This document shows, piece after piece, positions 27,821 to 37,498 of a DNA stretch of 64,000 nucleotides. How positions within the stretch are numbered: position 1 is the stretch's first letter; each line of letters begins with the position of its first letter. Both the position numbers and the translations under genes were made by a program. The stretch lies in contig CANMHB010000004.1 in assembly GCA_947497485.1 (NCBI GenBank), forward strand, positions 1-64,000, given 5' to 3'. The DNA is from Flavobacteriales bacterium (GTDB lineage Bacteria; Bacteroidota; Bacteroidia; Flavobacteriales_D; Crocinitomicaceae). Below the pieces are notes generated by a model. It had not been told where the DNA came from, did no database searches, and saw only the letters and a program-made list of their open reading frames with translations.

Positions 27821-29247
27821 TTCTTTTTAAATTTTGCAATCGACTCAATGTGACCTGTGTGTGGAAACTGATCAACAAGCGAATATTTATTTAGTTCATA
27901 TCCTGCATCCGATAAAGTTGCCGCATCGCGCGCTTGCGTAGAAGGATTACATGAAATGTAAACAATATTTTCTGCTCCCAAGTCAATCACTTTTTGCAAC
28001 GTTTTTGGTGCGATTCCGGCTCTCGGAGGATCCAAAACAATGGTCGAAATATTTCCCTGATAATGTGGGTATTCTTTTAAGAATTTTCCTACATCTGCCG
28101 CAAAGAATGAAATAGATTCAATCTTATTTTTCTTGGCATTTCGTTTTGCATCTTCGATGGCTTCTTCGACAATGTCGACGCCAACAATTTTTACACTAGC
28201 GTTTCGTTTGGCAAGCAGTTGACCAATGGTTCCTGTTCCGCAAAATAAATCCATAACAACTTTGTTCGCAGGAATTTCTTCTTCAAATACGTAGTCAAGA
28301 GCTTTTGCATAAAGTAATTCTGCACATTTTGGATTCGTCTGAAAAAAGCTTTCCATACTGATTTCAAAGTTCAGTCCTGATAAGGTTTCCTCCACTACAG
28401 GCTTGCCATAAAGGAGTTTGGATTCTCCATTTTCGATTTTTGCTCGATCAGCGACGTTGTCATTAACTGTATGTTGAATTCCGGCAATTCGCTCACCAAA
28501 AAGATTTAAAACAAAATCAACAAATTCGTTTCTATTGAACATTTTCAATCCTTCGGATGACGTAACAAGATTTACTAGAAGTTGATTAGCAGCAAATGAT
28601 TTCCGAACCACAATATGTCTGAAAAAACCTGTTTTTTTTGGTGGATGCCAGGCGGGTAAATTCGTTTTTTTAAGAAATTCACGAATTAAATGCAGTTTGG
28701 ATTCCCATTCTTCATCGAAAAGACCAGAAGGTTTATTCAGACTTTCAACTTTCCACCAAGTTCCACGACGTTTAAAACCCAAAGCAAACGCGTCATCTTT
28801 TTCTGTATCGGTTTCCAAGCAATGTTCAATGGATGAGAAACTATATTCCATCTTATTGCGATAGAAATAATGAGAAGGCGAGGAAATGAACCTGTCAAAT
28901 TTTGATTTGACATCTGAAAGTCCCGACAATCGAGCAAAGGTTTCGAGTGTTGATTCTTGTTTGATTTGTTCTTGAACGTTAACTGGAACATGAATGTATG
29001 GACCGCCAGAAATCTCTTGAAATTGAACTTCTGTTTCATCGTTGGATCGCTCAATAATTTCGATAAGTTTGGCTTCAGCGTGTTTTTTGCGTTTAACATC
29101 AATTTTAGCTCGTACCAATTGTCCCGGAAAAGTATTGTCAACAAAGACTACAAATGAACCTTCATCGGAATTTATTTTAGCGATTCCTCGACCACCAAAT
29201 GCATAATCGGTGATTTTTAGTTCAACTTCTTGACCTCGATGGAACAT
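27817..29247 (-). CDS. TrmA/RlmD-like RNA uracil-C5 methyltransferase lacking Fe-S cysteines
   Basis: 476 residues. An N-terminal TRAM domain (KITDYAFGGRGIAKI) precedes a SAM methyltransferase domain with VMDLFCGTGTIGQLLAK, VLDPPRAGI and the catalytic Cys at about 433 in ISCNPSTQARD. It methylates a uracil C5 in rRNA or tRNA. The stretch at 79-87 (ISGGPYIHV) stands where RlmD has the CGGC cluster of Cys, and the fourth cluster Cys region (about 175) reads VESLNKPSGL. No Cys occurs in the first 130 residues. It thus appears to belong to the cluster-free branch, and target U1939, U747 or tRNA U54 cannot be assigned. Sits between lpxA (2-base gap) and cinA (overlap). Confidence 0.92.
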   Translation of the reverse strand: MFHRGQEVELKITDYAFGGRGIAKINSDEGSFVVFVDNTFPGQLVRAKIDVKRKKHAEAKLIEIIERSNDETEVQFQEISGGPYIHVPVNVQEQIKQESTLETFARLSGLSDVKSKFDRFISSPSHYFYRNKMEYSFSSIEHCLETDTEKDDAFALGFKRRGTWWKVESLNKPSGLFDEEWESKLHLIREFLKKTNLPAWHPPKKTGFFRHIVVRKSFAANQLLVNLVTSSEGLKMFNRNEFVDFVLNLFGERIAGIQHTVNDNVADRAKIENGESKLLYGKPVVEETLSGLNFEISMESFFQTNPKCAELLYAKALDYVFEEEIPANKVVMDLFCGTGTIGQLLAKRNASVKIVGVDIVEEAIEDAKRNAKKNKIESISFFAADVGKFLKEYPHYQGNISTIVLDPPRAGIAPKTLQKVIDLGAENIVYISCNPSTQARDAATLSDAGYELNKYSLVDQFPHTGHIESIAKFKKK

Positions 29248-29249
29248 AG

Positions 29250-30026
29250 TTAAATCATACCGCGAATTACACCTTTGTCAGATGATTCAATGAATGCTAG
29301 GATTTCTTCGCGATTTTCACAAGCGGAAATGGATTCTCTAACTGCTGAAATTCCTTTCGAAATATTACTATTTTGAACGTATAGTATTCGATAAATATCC
29401 TCGATTTGGCGAACCTGATCATCAGAATATCCTCTGCGTCTTAGTCCGACAGAATTTACTCCTGCAAAAGTCAATGGTTCGCGAGCTGCTTTTATAAAAG
29501 GAGGTACATCTTTCCGAATAAGCGATGCTCCACCAATGAATGCATGTTTTCCAATCTTTACAAATTGCTGCGCTGCAACTTTACCCTCTAAAATGGCCCA
29601 ATCTTCAATTTCCACATGACCGGATAAACCTGTGTAACTTGCGAGAATGACATTGTTCCCGATTTGGCAGTCGTGAGCAACATGAACGTATGTCATTAGA
29701 AGACAATTATCTCCAATGGCTGTTTTCAATTTGTCTTTTGTTCCACGATGAATCGTAACACACTCTCTGATTTTCGTATTGTTACCAATTTCAACCGTTG
29801 TATATTCTCCGTCGAATTTTAAATCTTGAGGTATTACACCTATTACGGCTCCTGGAAAAATCTCACAATTCTCGCCAATTCTTGTTCCAGGATAAATGGT
29901 CACATTCGGGTGAATTTTTGTCCCTTTACCTATAACGACATCTTCGTAAATAGTTGAAAAAGATTCAATTACGACATTTTCCGCGATTTTAGCTTCATTA
30001 GAAACGGATGCTAGGGAACTTATCAT
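29250..30026 (-). CDS. lpxA: UDP-N-acetylglucosamine O-acyltransferase LpxA
   Basis: 258 residues. A left-handed beta-helix of hexapeptide repeats (VVIGKGTKIHPNVTIYPGTRI) contains the catalytic His region HVAHDCQIGNNVILAS, followed by a C-terminal helical domain with NSVGLRRRGYSDDQV. It performs the first step of lipid A synthesis: transfer of a hydroxyacyl chain from ACP to UDP-GlcNAc in the cytoplasm. ATG 30026 overlaps the lpxC-fabZ stop by 4 bases. Order lpxD, lpxC-fabZ, lpxA is the usual one in Bacteroidetes. Confidence 0.97.
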   Translation of the reverse strand: MISSLASVSNEAKIAENVVIESFSTIYEDVVIGKGTKIHPNVTIYPGTRIGENCEIFPGAVIGVIPQDLKFDGEYTTVEIGNNTKIRECVTIHRGTKDKLKTAIGDNCLLMTYVHVAHDCQIGNNVILASYTGLSGHVEIEDWAILEGKVAAQQFVKIGKHAFIGGASLIRKDVPPFIKAAREPLTFAGVNSVGLRRRGYSDDQVRQIEDIYRILYVQNSNISKGISAVRESISACENREEILAFIESSDKGVIRGMI

Positions 30027-31423
30027 GCCTTGTCTTTGATAACTTGTGCAAGCATTTCCGCTTCCATAACTACTTTTCCATTTACGTAGGCTTGTCCACC
30101 CATTTCTACGAGTCCTCGACGAATTGGAGACAATAATTTCAATTCAAAAACTAAGGTATCACCCGGAAGAACTTTTTGTTTGAATTTTACATTGTCGATT
30201 TTCATAAAATATGTAGAATAAAGATGTGGATCTTCAACTTTACTCAATGCGAATATTCCACCAACTTGCGCCATTGCTTCGATCTGCAAAACACCAGGGA
30301 AAACAGGATTTCCAGGAAAGTGCCCCGTAAAAATAGGCTCATTCATGGTAATATTTTTAACGCCAATTATCGATTCCTCCTGAATTTCCATGATTTTATC
30401 GACCATTAAAAACGGAAAGCGATGTGGAAGCATTCGCTCGATATCATTGATATTGTAAAGTGGTTCTTTCGTTAAATCGAAATGCTTTCCTGCATTTTGT
30501 TGCTTTTTAATTTGTTCTTTAAGAACTTTTGCAAATTGAACATTTCCGGCATGTCCTGGTCTTGCTGCCAAAATATGCGCTTTGATAGGTTTCCCAACTA
30601 GGGCAAGGTCTCCAACAATATCCAATAATTTATGTCTTGCTGGCTCGTTTTCAAACTGAAGTTTTGTGCTGTTCAAAACACCAATTCCCTCAATTGAAAT
30701 TTGCAGATTTTCTTTGCCTAATAATTTCGCTAAACGATTTAATTCCTCTTTACTAATATCTGCTTTGTCAACCAAAACAATTGCATTATCTAAATCGCCA
30801 CCCTTGATTAAATTATTAGTTGCTAAATATTCCAATTCTCTAAGGAAAACAAACGTTCTACATGCTGCAATTTCAGTTTTAAACTCACCGACATTATACA
30901 TACTTGCATGTTGTGTTCCCAAAACAGGAGACTTATAGTCGACCATTACAGTCAATCGATAATTAACATCTGGAATTGCAAGGAACTCAAGTCCTTTTTC
31001 AGCATCTTCCCAAGGTATATTTTCAGAAAGTTCAAAATATTCGCGATCGGCCTCCTGATCAATATAGCCTACTTTTTCAATTGCATCCACGTATGGCTTT
31101 GAACTTCCGTCAAGAATTGGTATTTCAGGTCCATTAATTTTGATAAGTGCATTATCAACTTGACATCCATAAAGTGCCGCTAAAACATGTTCAGTTGTAT
31201 GAACTTTAGCACCTTTAAACTCCAATGTTGTTCCACGTTCTGTCGAAACAACCAAATCGACATCCGCTTTAATGATTGGTTGCTCAGGTAAATCGATTCG
31301 CTGAAATTTATAACCGTGATTTTCTGGTGCTGGACAAATTTCAATCGTTACATTTTCTCCTGTGTGCAATCCAATTCCCTGCAGCGAAATGCTATCGATT
31401 AATGTCCGCTGTTTTTCTGTCAT
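30023..31423 (-). CDS. lpxC-fabZ: Bifunctional LpxC deacetylase / FabZ dehydratase
   Basis: 466 residues, a natural fusion typical of Bacteroidetes. Residues 1-~310 are LpxC, with zinc ligands H79 (TTEHVLAAL), H264 and D268 (HKLLD), and deacetylate UDP-3-acyl-GlcNAc in the committed step of lipid A synthesis. Residues ~322-466 are FabZ (LPHRFPFLMVDKI, GHFPGNPVFPG, E382), which dehydrates 3-hydroxyacyl-ACP. Joining the two puts consumers of the same hydroxyacyl-ACP pool, lipid A and fatty acids, on one chain. Overlaps lpxA by 4 bases and starts 2 bases after the lpxD stop. Confidence 0.98.
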   Translation of the reverse strand: MTEKQRTLIDSISLQGIGLHTGENVTIEICPAPENHGYKFQRIDLPEQPIIKADVDLVVSTERGTTLEFKGAKVHTTEHVLAALYGCQVDNALIKINGPEIPILDGSSKPYVDAIEKVGYIDQEADREYFELSENIPWEDAEKGLEFLAIPDVNYRLTVMVDYKSPVLGTQHASMYNVGEFKTEIAACRTFVFLRELEYLATNNLIKGGDLDNAIVLVDKADISKEELNRLAKLLGKENLQISIEGIGVLNSTKLQFENEPARHKLLDIVGDLALVGKPIKAHILAARPGHAGNVQFAKVLKEQIKKQQNAGKHFDLTKEPLYNINDIERMLPHRFPFLMVDKIMEIQEESIIGVKNITMNEPIFTGHFPGNPVFPGVLQIEAMAQVGGIFALSKVEDPHLYSTYFMKIDNVKFKQKVLPGDTLVFELKLLSPIRRGLVEMGGQAYVNGKVVMEAEMLAQVIKDKA

Positions 31424-31425
31424 AA

Positions 31426-32466
31426 TTATTTTTTACGTAGTTCTTTGATCTCGTTCTCGAGTTCTGTTAATTTCGTCAAAATATGAGGTAATTTTCTAAA
31501 TCCGAAGTAAGATTTTTTAAAGTCGTCCAATGGGATACCCGGCGAACCCATAAGCGTTTCCGCTTTTTTAACAGAAGATGGTATACCCGATTGAGCGACT
31601 ATTTTCGTTCCATCAGCAATGTGCAAGTGACCGCTAATTCCAGCTTGACCTCCAATCATAACACTTTTGCCAATTTTCGCAGAGCCTGCAATTCCAACTT
31701 GAGCCGCCATAGCAGAGTTTTGACCAATCTCAACGTTATGAGCAATTTGACAGAGGTTATCAATTTTAACTCCTTTACGAATGATAGTTGAACCCATTGT
31801 AGCTCGATCAATCGAACAATTAGAACCAATCTCTACAAAATCCTCAACGACAACATTTCCGATTTGAGGAACTTTTTGAAATTCACCTTTTTCGTTGGGA
31901 GCAAATCCAAATCCATCAGAACCAATTACTGTTCCGGCATGAATGATACAATTTGATCCAACAATGCAATCTTGATAGATTGTAACACCTGGATGAATGA
32001 TTGTGTTATCTCCAATTTTTACGTTTTCTCCTATTACACTATTGGGATGAATCGTTACATTTTCTCCAACTTTTGTATTTTTTCCAATGTAAGCAAACGC
32101 ACCCAGAAATAATCCTTCACCTACAACTGCTGAATCATGAATGAAACTTGGTTGCTCAATCGCAGGTTCTTTCTTACTGAGATTATTGTACAATTCCAGT
32201 AATTTGGCAAAGCAAGCGTATGCATCTTCAACTTTTATGAGTGTAAGTGTAGATGGAAGAGATTTGTTTGGTTCGAAGGATTTGTTAACAATACAAATAC
32301 TTGAAAGTGTCGAATAAATATACTCTTCATATTTGGGATTCGATAGAAACGAAAGAGCACCTGTTTGACCTTCTTCAATTTTGGCTAATCCGCTGACTTT
32401 TATATGTTTATCACCCAAGATTTCGCCTTGAAGTATTTCAGCTATTTGTTCTGCTGTAAATTCCAT
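31426..32466 (-). CDS. lpxD: UDP-3-O-acylglucosamine N-acyltransferase LpxD
   Basis: 346 residues. The N-terminal uridine-binding domain ([24 protein letters not shown]) is followed by a beta-helix with hexapeptide repeats and the catalytic His region ([25 protein letters not shown]). The C-terminal helix reads [21 protein letters not shown]. It adds the second acyl chain in lipid A synthesis. First gene of the lpxD/lpxC-fabZ/lpxA/RNA-methyltransferase/cinA operon. taactttg on the minus strand, close before the ATG, matches the -7 consensus but has no good -33 TTG. Confidence 0.97.
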   Translation of the reverse strand: MEFTAEQIAEILQGEILGDKHIKVSGLAKIEEGQTGALSFLSNPKYEEYIYSTLSSICIVNKSFEPNKSLPSTLTLIKVEDAYACFAKLLELYNNLSKKEPAIEQPSFIHDSAVVGEGLFLGAFAYIGKNTKVGENVTIHPNSVIGENVKIGDNTIIHPGVTIYQDCIVGSNCIIHAGTVIGSDGFGFAPNEKGEFQKVPQIGNVVVEDFVEIGSNCSIDRATMGSTIIRKGVKIDNLCQIAHNVEIGQNSAMAAQVGIAGSAKIGKSVMIGGQAGISGHLHIADGTKIVAQSGIPSSVKKAETLMGSPGIPLDDFKKSYFGFRKLPHILTKLTELENEIKELRKK

Positions 32467-32529
32467 TATTCAAAGTTAAAAAAGTCTTTTACTCATCCTA
32501 TTTTGGAATGGTTCAATTTATTAACAAGG

Positions 32530-33234
32530 TTATTCCGAACAATCAGTTTTAAAGGATAAATCAAATCTGAAAATTTCGATTTTATCCATATGCCAAATTC
32601 CATATGCCTTGATCTCTCTATTTTTTTTGTCTTTAAAACGGATACAATGCTCAGGTTTCGGACTCATTTCTAACTTCGAATTTTTAAAGTCGATTGTTCC
32701 ATTTTTCTTAATTTGTTGATAAAGTTTTTCATTGTCAAGTAATTGAGCTGCTTGTTTTTGATAAATCAAAAAATCAGTTGTGTCTGTGAAGACAAAGTTT
32801 CGTTCTTTCGGATAATGGATTATTTCCCCATCTCCTTGTTTTGAATTCTTCGCTTTAAGACTATTTTTTTCTTTTAAAAGTATTTCAGATATAAAACTGT
32901 CCTTTCCCAATGTTATCAGCGCACTAAACTTTTTACCCTTTTTTGTTTGACAATCGAAATGGTATACTTTAAATCGATCAGTTTTCTTACTCTTTTGGAA
33001 ATCAACATCACTATTTCGAATGATTTGAATTAATTCTTTCTTGGAAATGTTCAGTTTTTCAAGTTCTTCCATTTCTGCACTTTCAATTACCAACATTCGT
33101 TCAAAAATGGCATTCTTAACTCTGTTTTCTGGTGTCCAAGCACAACCTTTGTTTTTAAAAAAGAAAATCACAAAGATTAGTCCGATCCCGAATCCGATTC
33201 CATAGTATTTTAAACGTCTCCAAAAATTTTCCAT
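32530..33234 (-). CDS. DUF4258-like membrane-anchored protein
   Basis: 234 residues from ATG 33234 (MENFWRRLKYYG). The track start at 33255 would begin inside the trxA terminator and is rejected. One N-terminal membrane helix (about 9-28, YGIGFGIGLIFVIFFF), then GCAWTPENRVKNAIFERML, which matches the start of a widespread Bacteroidetes family tagged DUF4258. A soluble, charged mature part with several beta strands follows. Function unknown; the mature domain should lie in the periplasm. It sits between trxA and lpxD on the same strand, 63 bases from lpxD, so it may be read with either. Confidence 0.75.
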   Translation of the reverse strand: MENFWRRLKYYGIGFGIGLIFVIFFFKNKGCAWTPENRVKNAIFERMLVIESAEMEELEKLNISKKELIQIIRNSDVDFQKSKKTDRFKVYHFDCQTKKGKKFSALITLGKDSFISEILLKEKNSLKAKNSKQGDGEIIHYPKERNFVFTDTTDFLIYQKQAAQLLDNEKLYQQIKKNGTIDFKNSKLEMSPKPEHCIRFKDKKNREIKAYGIWHMDKIEIFRFDLSFKTDCSE

Positions 33235-33245
33235 AAGGCAAAAAA

Positions 33246-33268
33246 AAACCGCCAAAAATTGACGGTTT
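33246..33268 (-). terminator. Terminator after trxA
   Basis: A 10-bp stem with one G-T pair (on the minus strand aaaccgtcaa / ttggcggttt) is followed by a run of T. It starts 17 bases after the trxA stop and just before the downstream DUF4258-like start. Confidence 0.85.
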
Positions 33269-33285
33269 GATTATTTATTAATTTT

Positions 33286-33603
33286 TTAAAGTAGTGCTTC
33301 TAGTTTTGAAACTAAGTTTGCCTTTGGAACAGCACCTACTGATTTGTCAACAACTTCTCCATTTTTAATAAAAAGAACAGTTGGAATACTTCTTACGTTA
33401 AACTGCGCTGATACTGTAGAATTTAAATCTACATTTACTTTACCAATAACTGCTTTTCCCTCATATTCGTTAGCCATTTCTTCGATAACTGGACCGATCA
33501 TACGACAAGGACCACACCATTCTGCCCAAAAATCAACGATTACTGGTTTGTCTGATTTCATTACTAATTCATCAAAGTTTGCGTCTGTGATTTCTAATGC
33601 CAT
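33286..33603 (-). CDS. trxA: Thioredoxin
   Basis: 105 residues, standard size, cytoplasmic. Active site WCGPC with C30 and C33 (FWAEWCGPCRMIGP); the cis-Pro region reads RSIPTVLFIKNGE. It reduces disulfides in ribonucleotide reductase, peroxidases and other targets. Monocistronic: about 130 bases upstream before uvrA and a strong terminator downstream. A -7-like box taattttg lies about 50 bases before the ATG on the minus strand; a TTG lies upstream at shorter than normal spacing. Confidence 0.97.
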   Translation of the reverse strand: MALEITDANFDELVMKSDKPVIVDFWAEWCGPCRMIGPVIEEMANEYEGKAVIGKVNVDLNSTVSAQFNVRSIPTVLFIKNGEVVDKSVGAVPKANLVSKLEALL

Positions 33604-33737
33604 TTTATTTATTTTTTTAAGTTTAAAATTATTTCTACCAAATTGATAGCTGCAAAATTACGGGTTTTTAATTTACAACATTAAAGCCAAAGTAAAAAAT
33701 ATGACAAATTGACCTGATTCGTTTGAAAATGGATGGT

Positions 33738-36572
33738 TTAGTTGTCTAATTCAGATTTTAAGTATTTGGATGTGTAAGAAATGGCTTCCGCTTTTTTAAC
33801 CAAATCCTCTGGAGTGCCTGAAAACAAAATTGTTCCACCGCCACGACCGCCTTCCGGACCAATGTCTACAATGTAATCGGCAACTTTTATGATGTCAAGA
33901 TTGTGTTCAATAACTAAAACGGTATTTCCTTCGTTTACAAGTCTTTGCAAAACACTTAAGAGTAAATTAATGTCCTCGAAATGCAATCCGGTGGATGGTT
34001 CGTCCAAAATATAGATCGTTTTTCCAGTTCCTTTCTTGGATAGTTCTGAAGCTAATTTGATTCGCTGCGCCTCGCCGCCAGATAGGGTAGTGGAGGATTG
34101 TCCAAGTGTTATGTAACCTAGTCCAACGCTTTTAAGGGTATCTAAAATTCGTTGAATTTTTGGCTGATTTTCAAAGAAAAGGCAAGCATCGTCAATGGTC
34201 ATATTCAAAACATCCGAAATGGATTTTCCTTTAAATCTGATTTCTAATGTTTCCTTGTTGTATCGTTTTCCAGCACAGGTTTCACACTCAACATAAATGT
34301 CAGGAAGAAAATTCATTTCAATTAACTTCAGTCCACCGCCGTTGCACGTTTCACATTTTCCTCCAGCAACATTAAATGAAAATCGACCCGGTTTATAGCC
34401 TCTGATTTGTGATTCAGGCAACGATGCAAAAAGATTTCGGATGTCATCAAAAACTTTAGTGTAGGTAACTGGATTTGATCGAGGTGTTCGTCCAATAGGA
34501 GATTGATCGATTTCAATTACTTTATCAAGGTGTTCGAGCCCTTCAATCTTTTTATACTCCAACGGAATTTTAACCCCGTCATAAATGTGTTTGAGCAAAA
34601 TTGGGTAGAGCGTGTGATTTATCAATGATGATTTACCAGATCCAGACACTCCTGTGACACAGGTAAACGTTCCCAACGGAATTTTTAAATCGACGTTTTT
34701 CAAATTGTGACCAGCTGCACCATAGAGTTTTAGAAAGTTTCCATTTCCTTTTCGTCGCGATTTCGGAATTTCAATTTGTCTTTTTCCATTGAGGTATTGG
34801 GCCGTCAGGGAATCAGAATTTAATATATCATTCAAATTGCCCTTTGAAACGATTTGACCACCATGAATTCCGGCTTTTGGTCCGATATCCAAAATATAAT
34901 CGGCTTCTTCAATCATTTCTTTATCGTGCTCGACGACTAGCACGGTATTTCCAGTATCGCGCAATTTTTTAAGAGATTGTATTAGTTTCGTATTGTCTCT
35001 TTGGTGCAAACCAATAGATGGCTCGTCTAGAATGTAAAGAACATTTAATAATTCAGTTCCGATTTGAGTTGCTAAACGAATACGTTGCGCTTCACCACCT
35101 GATAAACTTTTTGAGGAACGGTTCAGAGTAAGATATTCAAGTCCTACATCTAAAATGAACCGCAATCTAGATCGAATTTCTTTGATGATTTCAACGGCAA
35201 TTTGCTTTTTTTCAGCATCAAGTTTGTTTTCAATGACAGAGAACCATTCCCACAATTCATTCAATTCCATTTGGGAAAGTTCGCCAATGTGCTGATTTCC
35301 AATTCTAAAATGCAAGGCTTCGTTACGCAAACGATTTCCTTCACATTTTGGACATTTCTTTTTATTCATGAATGTTCCAGCCCAGCGCTGAATTGCAGCA
35401 CTTCCATCTTCAGCATATCGGGACATAAACGAAACGATTCCTTCAAAAACTTCAATATCTGATTTCGGGTTGTATTCCATGCCTTCATTACCATAGAGCA
35501 GAAAATTGAGTATTTCAGGTGAATATTCACTTATTGGTGAATTCCCATTAAATCCTTGCTTTATCAGAATCGATTCAATCTTTTCGAAAATCCATGTTCT
35601 TTTGTATTCACCTAACGGAGCGAAACCTCCTTTTTTAAGAGAAAGATTTGGATTTGGGATGATTTTTTCGAGGTCAACTTCTGAAATTTCGCCCAATCCA
35701 TTGCAATTTGAACAAGCTCCACGAGGCGAGTTAAAGGAGAATAGATTTGGTTCAGGTTCGGGATAACTAATTCCAGTTGTCGGACACATTAACGATCGAC
35801 TGTAATGCCGAACTTTTCCGGTTTCGAAATCCATTACCAACATACTCGAATCACCCATTTTCATAGTCGTTATCACTGAATTATAGATTCGATTACGATC
35901 TGTTTGGCCGATTATCAATCGATCTACAACAATTTCGATGTCATGAATTTTGTAACGGTCCAGGCGCATCCCTTTTTCGATATCAACTAATTTGCCGTCA
36001 ACACGAACTTTGTTAAACCCATTTTTGAGAATTTGTTCGAATAATTCACGATAATGACCTTTTCGACCTTTTATTTTTGGAGCCAAAAACACAACTTTTT
36101 TATCTGCGAAATCCCTTTGAATCAAATCAACAACTGATTCATCCGAATACTTAACCATGGGTTCTTGGGTATTCATCGAATAGGCAGTTGAGGCTCGGGC
36201 AAATAGTAGACGCAGAAAATCATATAGTTCTGTAATGGTTCCAACTGTAGAACGGGGAGATCGCGAAACGGTTTTTTGCTCAATAGAAATTACTGGACTC
36301 AAACCATCGATTTTGTCAACGTCGGGTCTTTCCATACCACCAATAAATTGACGAGCATACGCCGAAAACGTTTCAATGTAACGGCGTTGACCTTCTGCAA
36401 AAATCGTATCAAACGCGAGTGAGGATTTTCCGCTCCCACTTAATCCTGTGAAAACGATTAATTTATTTCTCGGAATGGTTAAATCAATATTCTTGAGGTT
36501 GTGTTCACGTGCTCCATAAACTGAGATTGAATCTAATTGATTCGTTGATTCAAGTTCCTCGTTTTTGTCCAT
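33738..36572 (-). CDS. uvrA: Excinuclease ABC subunit UvrA
   Basis: 944 residues, full length. Two ABC ATPase halves: Walker A GLSGSGKSSLAFDTIFAEGQ near the N-terminus and GVSGSGKSSLINHTL in the second half. There are two signature motifs (SLSGGEAQRIRLA, TLSGGEAQRIKLA) and zinc fingers CSNCNGLGE, CPKCEGNRLR and CETCNGGG..CETCAGKRY. It finds bulky DNA damage and loads UvrB in nucleotide excision repair. Oddly placed as the last gene of the polysaccharide operon, 3 bases after the lytic transglycosylase stop. A separate internal promoter cannot be excluded. Confidence 0.98.
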   Translation of the reverse strand: MDKNEELESTNQLDSISVYGAREHNLKNIDLTIPRNKLIVFTGLSGSGKSSLAFDTIFAEGQRRYIETFSAYARQFIGGMERPDVDKIDGLSPVISIEQKTVSRSPRSTVGTITELYDFLRLLFARASTAYSMNTQEPMVKYSDESVVDLIQRDFADKKVVFLAPKIKGRKGHYRELFEQILKNGFNKVRVDGKLVDIEKGMRLDRYKIHDIEIVVDRLIIGQTDRNRIYNSVITTMKMGDSSMLVMDFETGKVRHYSRSLMCPTTGISYPEPEPNLFSFNSPRGACSNCNGLGEISEVDLEKIIPNPNLSLKKGGFAPLGEYKRTWIFEKIESILIKQGFNGNSPISEYSPEILNFLLYGNEGMEYNPKSDIEVFEGIVSFMSRYAEDGSAAIQRWAGTFMNKKKCPKCEGNRLRNEALHFRIGNQHIGELSQMELNELWEWFSVIENKLDAEKKQIAVEIIKEIRSRLRFILDVGLEYLTLNRSSKSLSGGEAQRIRLATQIGTELLNVLYILDEPSIGLHQRDNTKLIQSLKKLRDTGNTVLVVEHDKEMIEEADYILDIGPKAGIHGGQIVSKGNLNDILNSDSLTAQYLNGKRQIEIPKSRRKGNGNFLKLYGAAGHNLKNVDLKIPLGTFTCVTGVSGSGKSSLINHTLYPILLKHIYDGVKIPLEYKKIEGLEHLDKVIEIDQSPIGRTPRSNPVTYTKVFDDIRNLFASLPESQIRGYKPGRFSFNVAGGKCETCNGGGLKLIEMNFLPDIYVECETCAGKRYNKETLEIRFKGKSISDVLNMTIDDACLFFENQPKIQRILDTLKSVGLGYITLGQSSTTLSGGEAQRIKLASELSKKGTGKTIYILDEPSTGLHFEDINLLLSVLQRLVNEGNTVLVIEHNLDIIKVADYIVDIGPEGGRGGGTILFSGTPEDLVKKAEAISYTSKYLKSELDN

Positions 36573-36575
36573 TCT

Positions 36576-37496
36576 TTAAAAGTAATCTTTGTAATTTTTT
36601 AGCTTTTCGGTTTTCGTAGGGAGCTTGATTTCAAAATCTGAATCTTTAATTGTCAATTTATTGTATATTATCCAAGGGTTTAATTTCCTTAAAATCTTTA
36701 TGTTAATGCCATTTCGAACAGACCATTCAGCCAAATTTGGAATTGATTTTTTTAATTTTATTTTTCTTGTTTGAAGCGGTTTATACATTTGTTGACGTGG
36801 AATATCAAAACCATATGCTTTTTGATTTTCCATGATTAATTTCATTGCAATCATTCTAAAAACGTATCTGCCTGTTTCATTGTTCATATCTGTATCGAAA
36901 TAATGAGATGTTTTTTGCCATTTCATATCTGAATTAACCCCTCCAATTCCTCGATTGTAGGATGCGCATGCGTTGACCCAATTGCCAAAAACCTTGTATG
37001 AATTTTTTATAAAGTCACAAGCTGCATAAGTGCTTTTTGTAAGATTAAGACGCTCGTCGATTTCATCATTAATTTTTAAGTCATACTCTTCAGCAGTAAA
37101 AGGCATAAATTGCCAAAATCCGCTTGCTCCAACTGGACTTGTTACCTCTGATAGGTTACTTTCAATAACAGCGAGGTATTTAAAATCATTTGGAACCTTT
37201 GTTTTTTGAAGAATTTTTTCGATTTCTGGAAAATAACGATTAGCTCTTTTTATTGCAAATGTTGTTGAACTCTGAAAGTAAACGTTTGTAATAATCTCTC
37301 GATCAAGTCTTTCCCGAACATCTTCATCTTCTAAATTTATTATTTCGCCAAAAAACTTAATTGATTTTGGTATATCTGGTAAGTATTGGATTTTCGAATT
37401 TATAACCTTTTCCTTCTTTTTTGAGTCTTCAGTTTGTTGGCATCCCAACAGCAATAAATTAATTGCGAGAAGTGAGTAGATAATAAATTTTGGCAT
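36576..37496 (-). CDS. Membrane-bound lytic transglycosylase (MltD-like)
   Basis: 306 residues. Lipoprotein signal with lipobox LLLGC. An SLT domain at about 90-210 holds the catalytic Glu in AVIESNLSEVTSPVGASGFWQFM, plus ERLNLTKSTYAACDFI and ASYNRGIGG. A short C-terminal segment (NLAEWSVRNGINIKILRKLNPW) resembles a degenerate LysM. It cleaves peptidoglycan glycan strands with 1,6-anhydro product formation. The gene begins 2 bases after the WecA-type gene stop and precedes uvrA by 3 bases. In an export operon it may open the wall for the Wza/Wzc trans-envelope channel; that is inference. Confidence 0.9.
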   Translation of the reverse strand: MPKFIIYSLLAINLLLLGCQQTEDSKKKEKVINSKIQYLPDIPKSIKFFGEIINLEDEDVRERLDREIITNVYFQSSTTFAIKRANRYFPEIEKILQKTKVPNDFKYLAVIESNLSEVTSPVGASGFWQFMPFTAEEYDLKINDEIDERLNLTKSTYAACDFIKNSYKVFGNWVNACASYNRGIGGVNSDMKWQKTSHYFDTDMNNETGRYVFRMIAMKLIMENQKAYGFDIPRQQMYKPLQTRKIKLKKSIPNLAEWSVRNGINIKILRKLNPWIIYNKLTIKDSDFEIKLPTKTEKLKNYKDYF

Positions 37497-37498
37497 TA

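Noticed and set aside
32530-33255. Upstream start of the DUF4258-like gene
   Set aside because: It would begin within the trxA terminator hairpin; ATG 33234 gives a normal N-terminal membrane helix.
33700-33720. tgacaaattga near uvrA as a second copy of the clpB palindrome
   Set aside because: It is not symmetric and lies downstream of uvrA, not in a promoter position.
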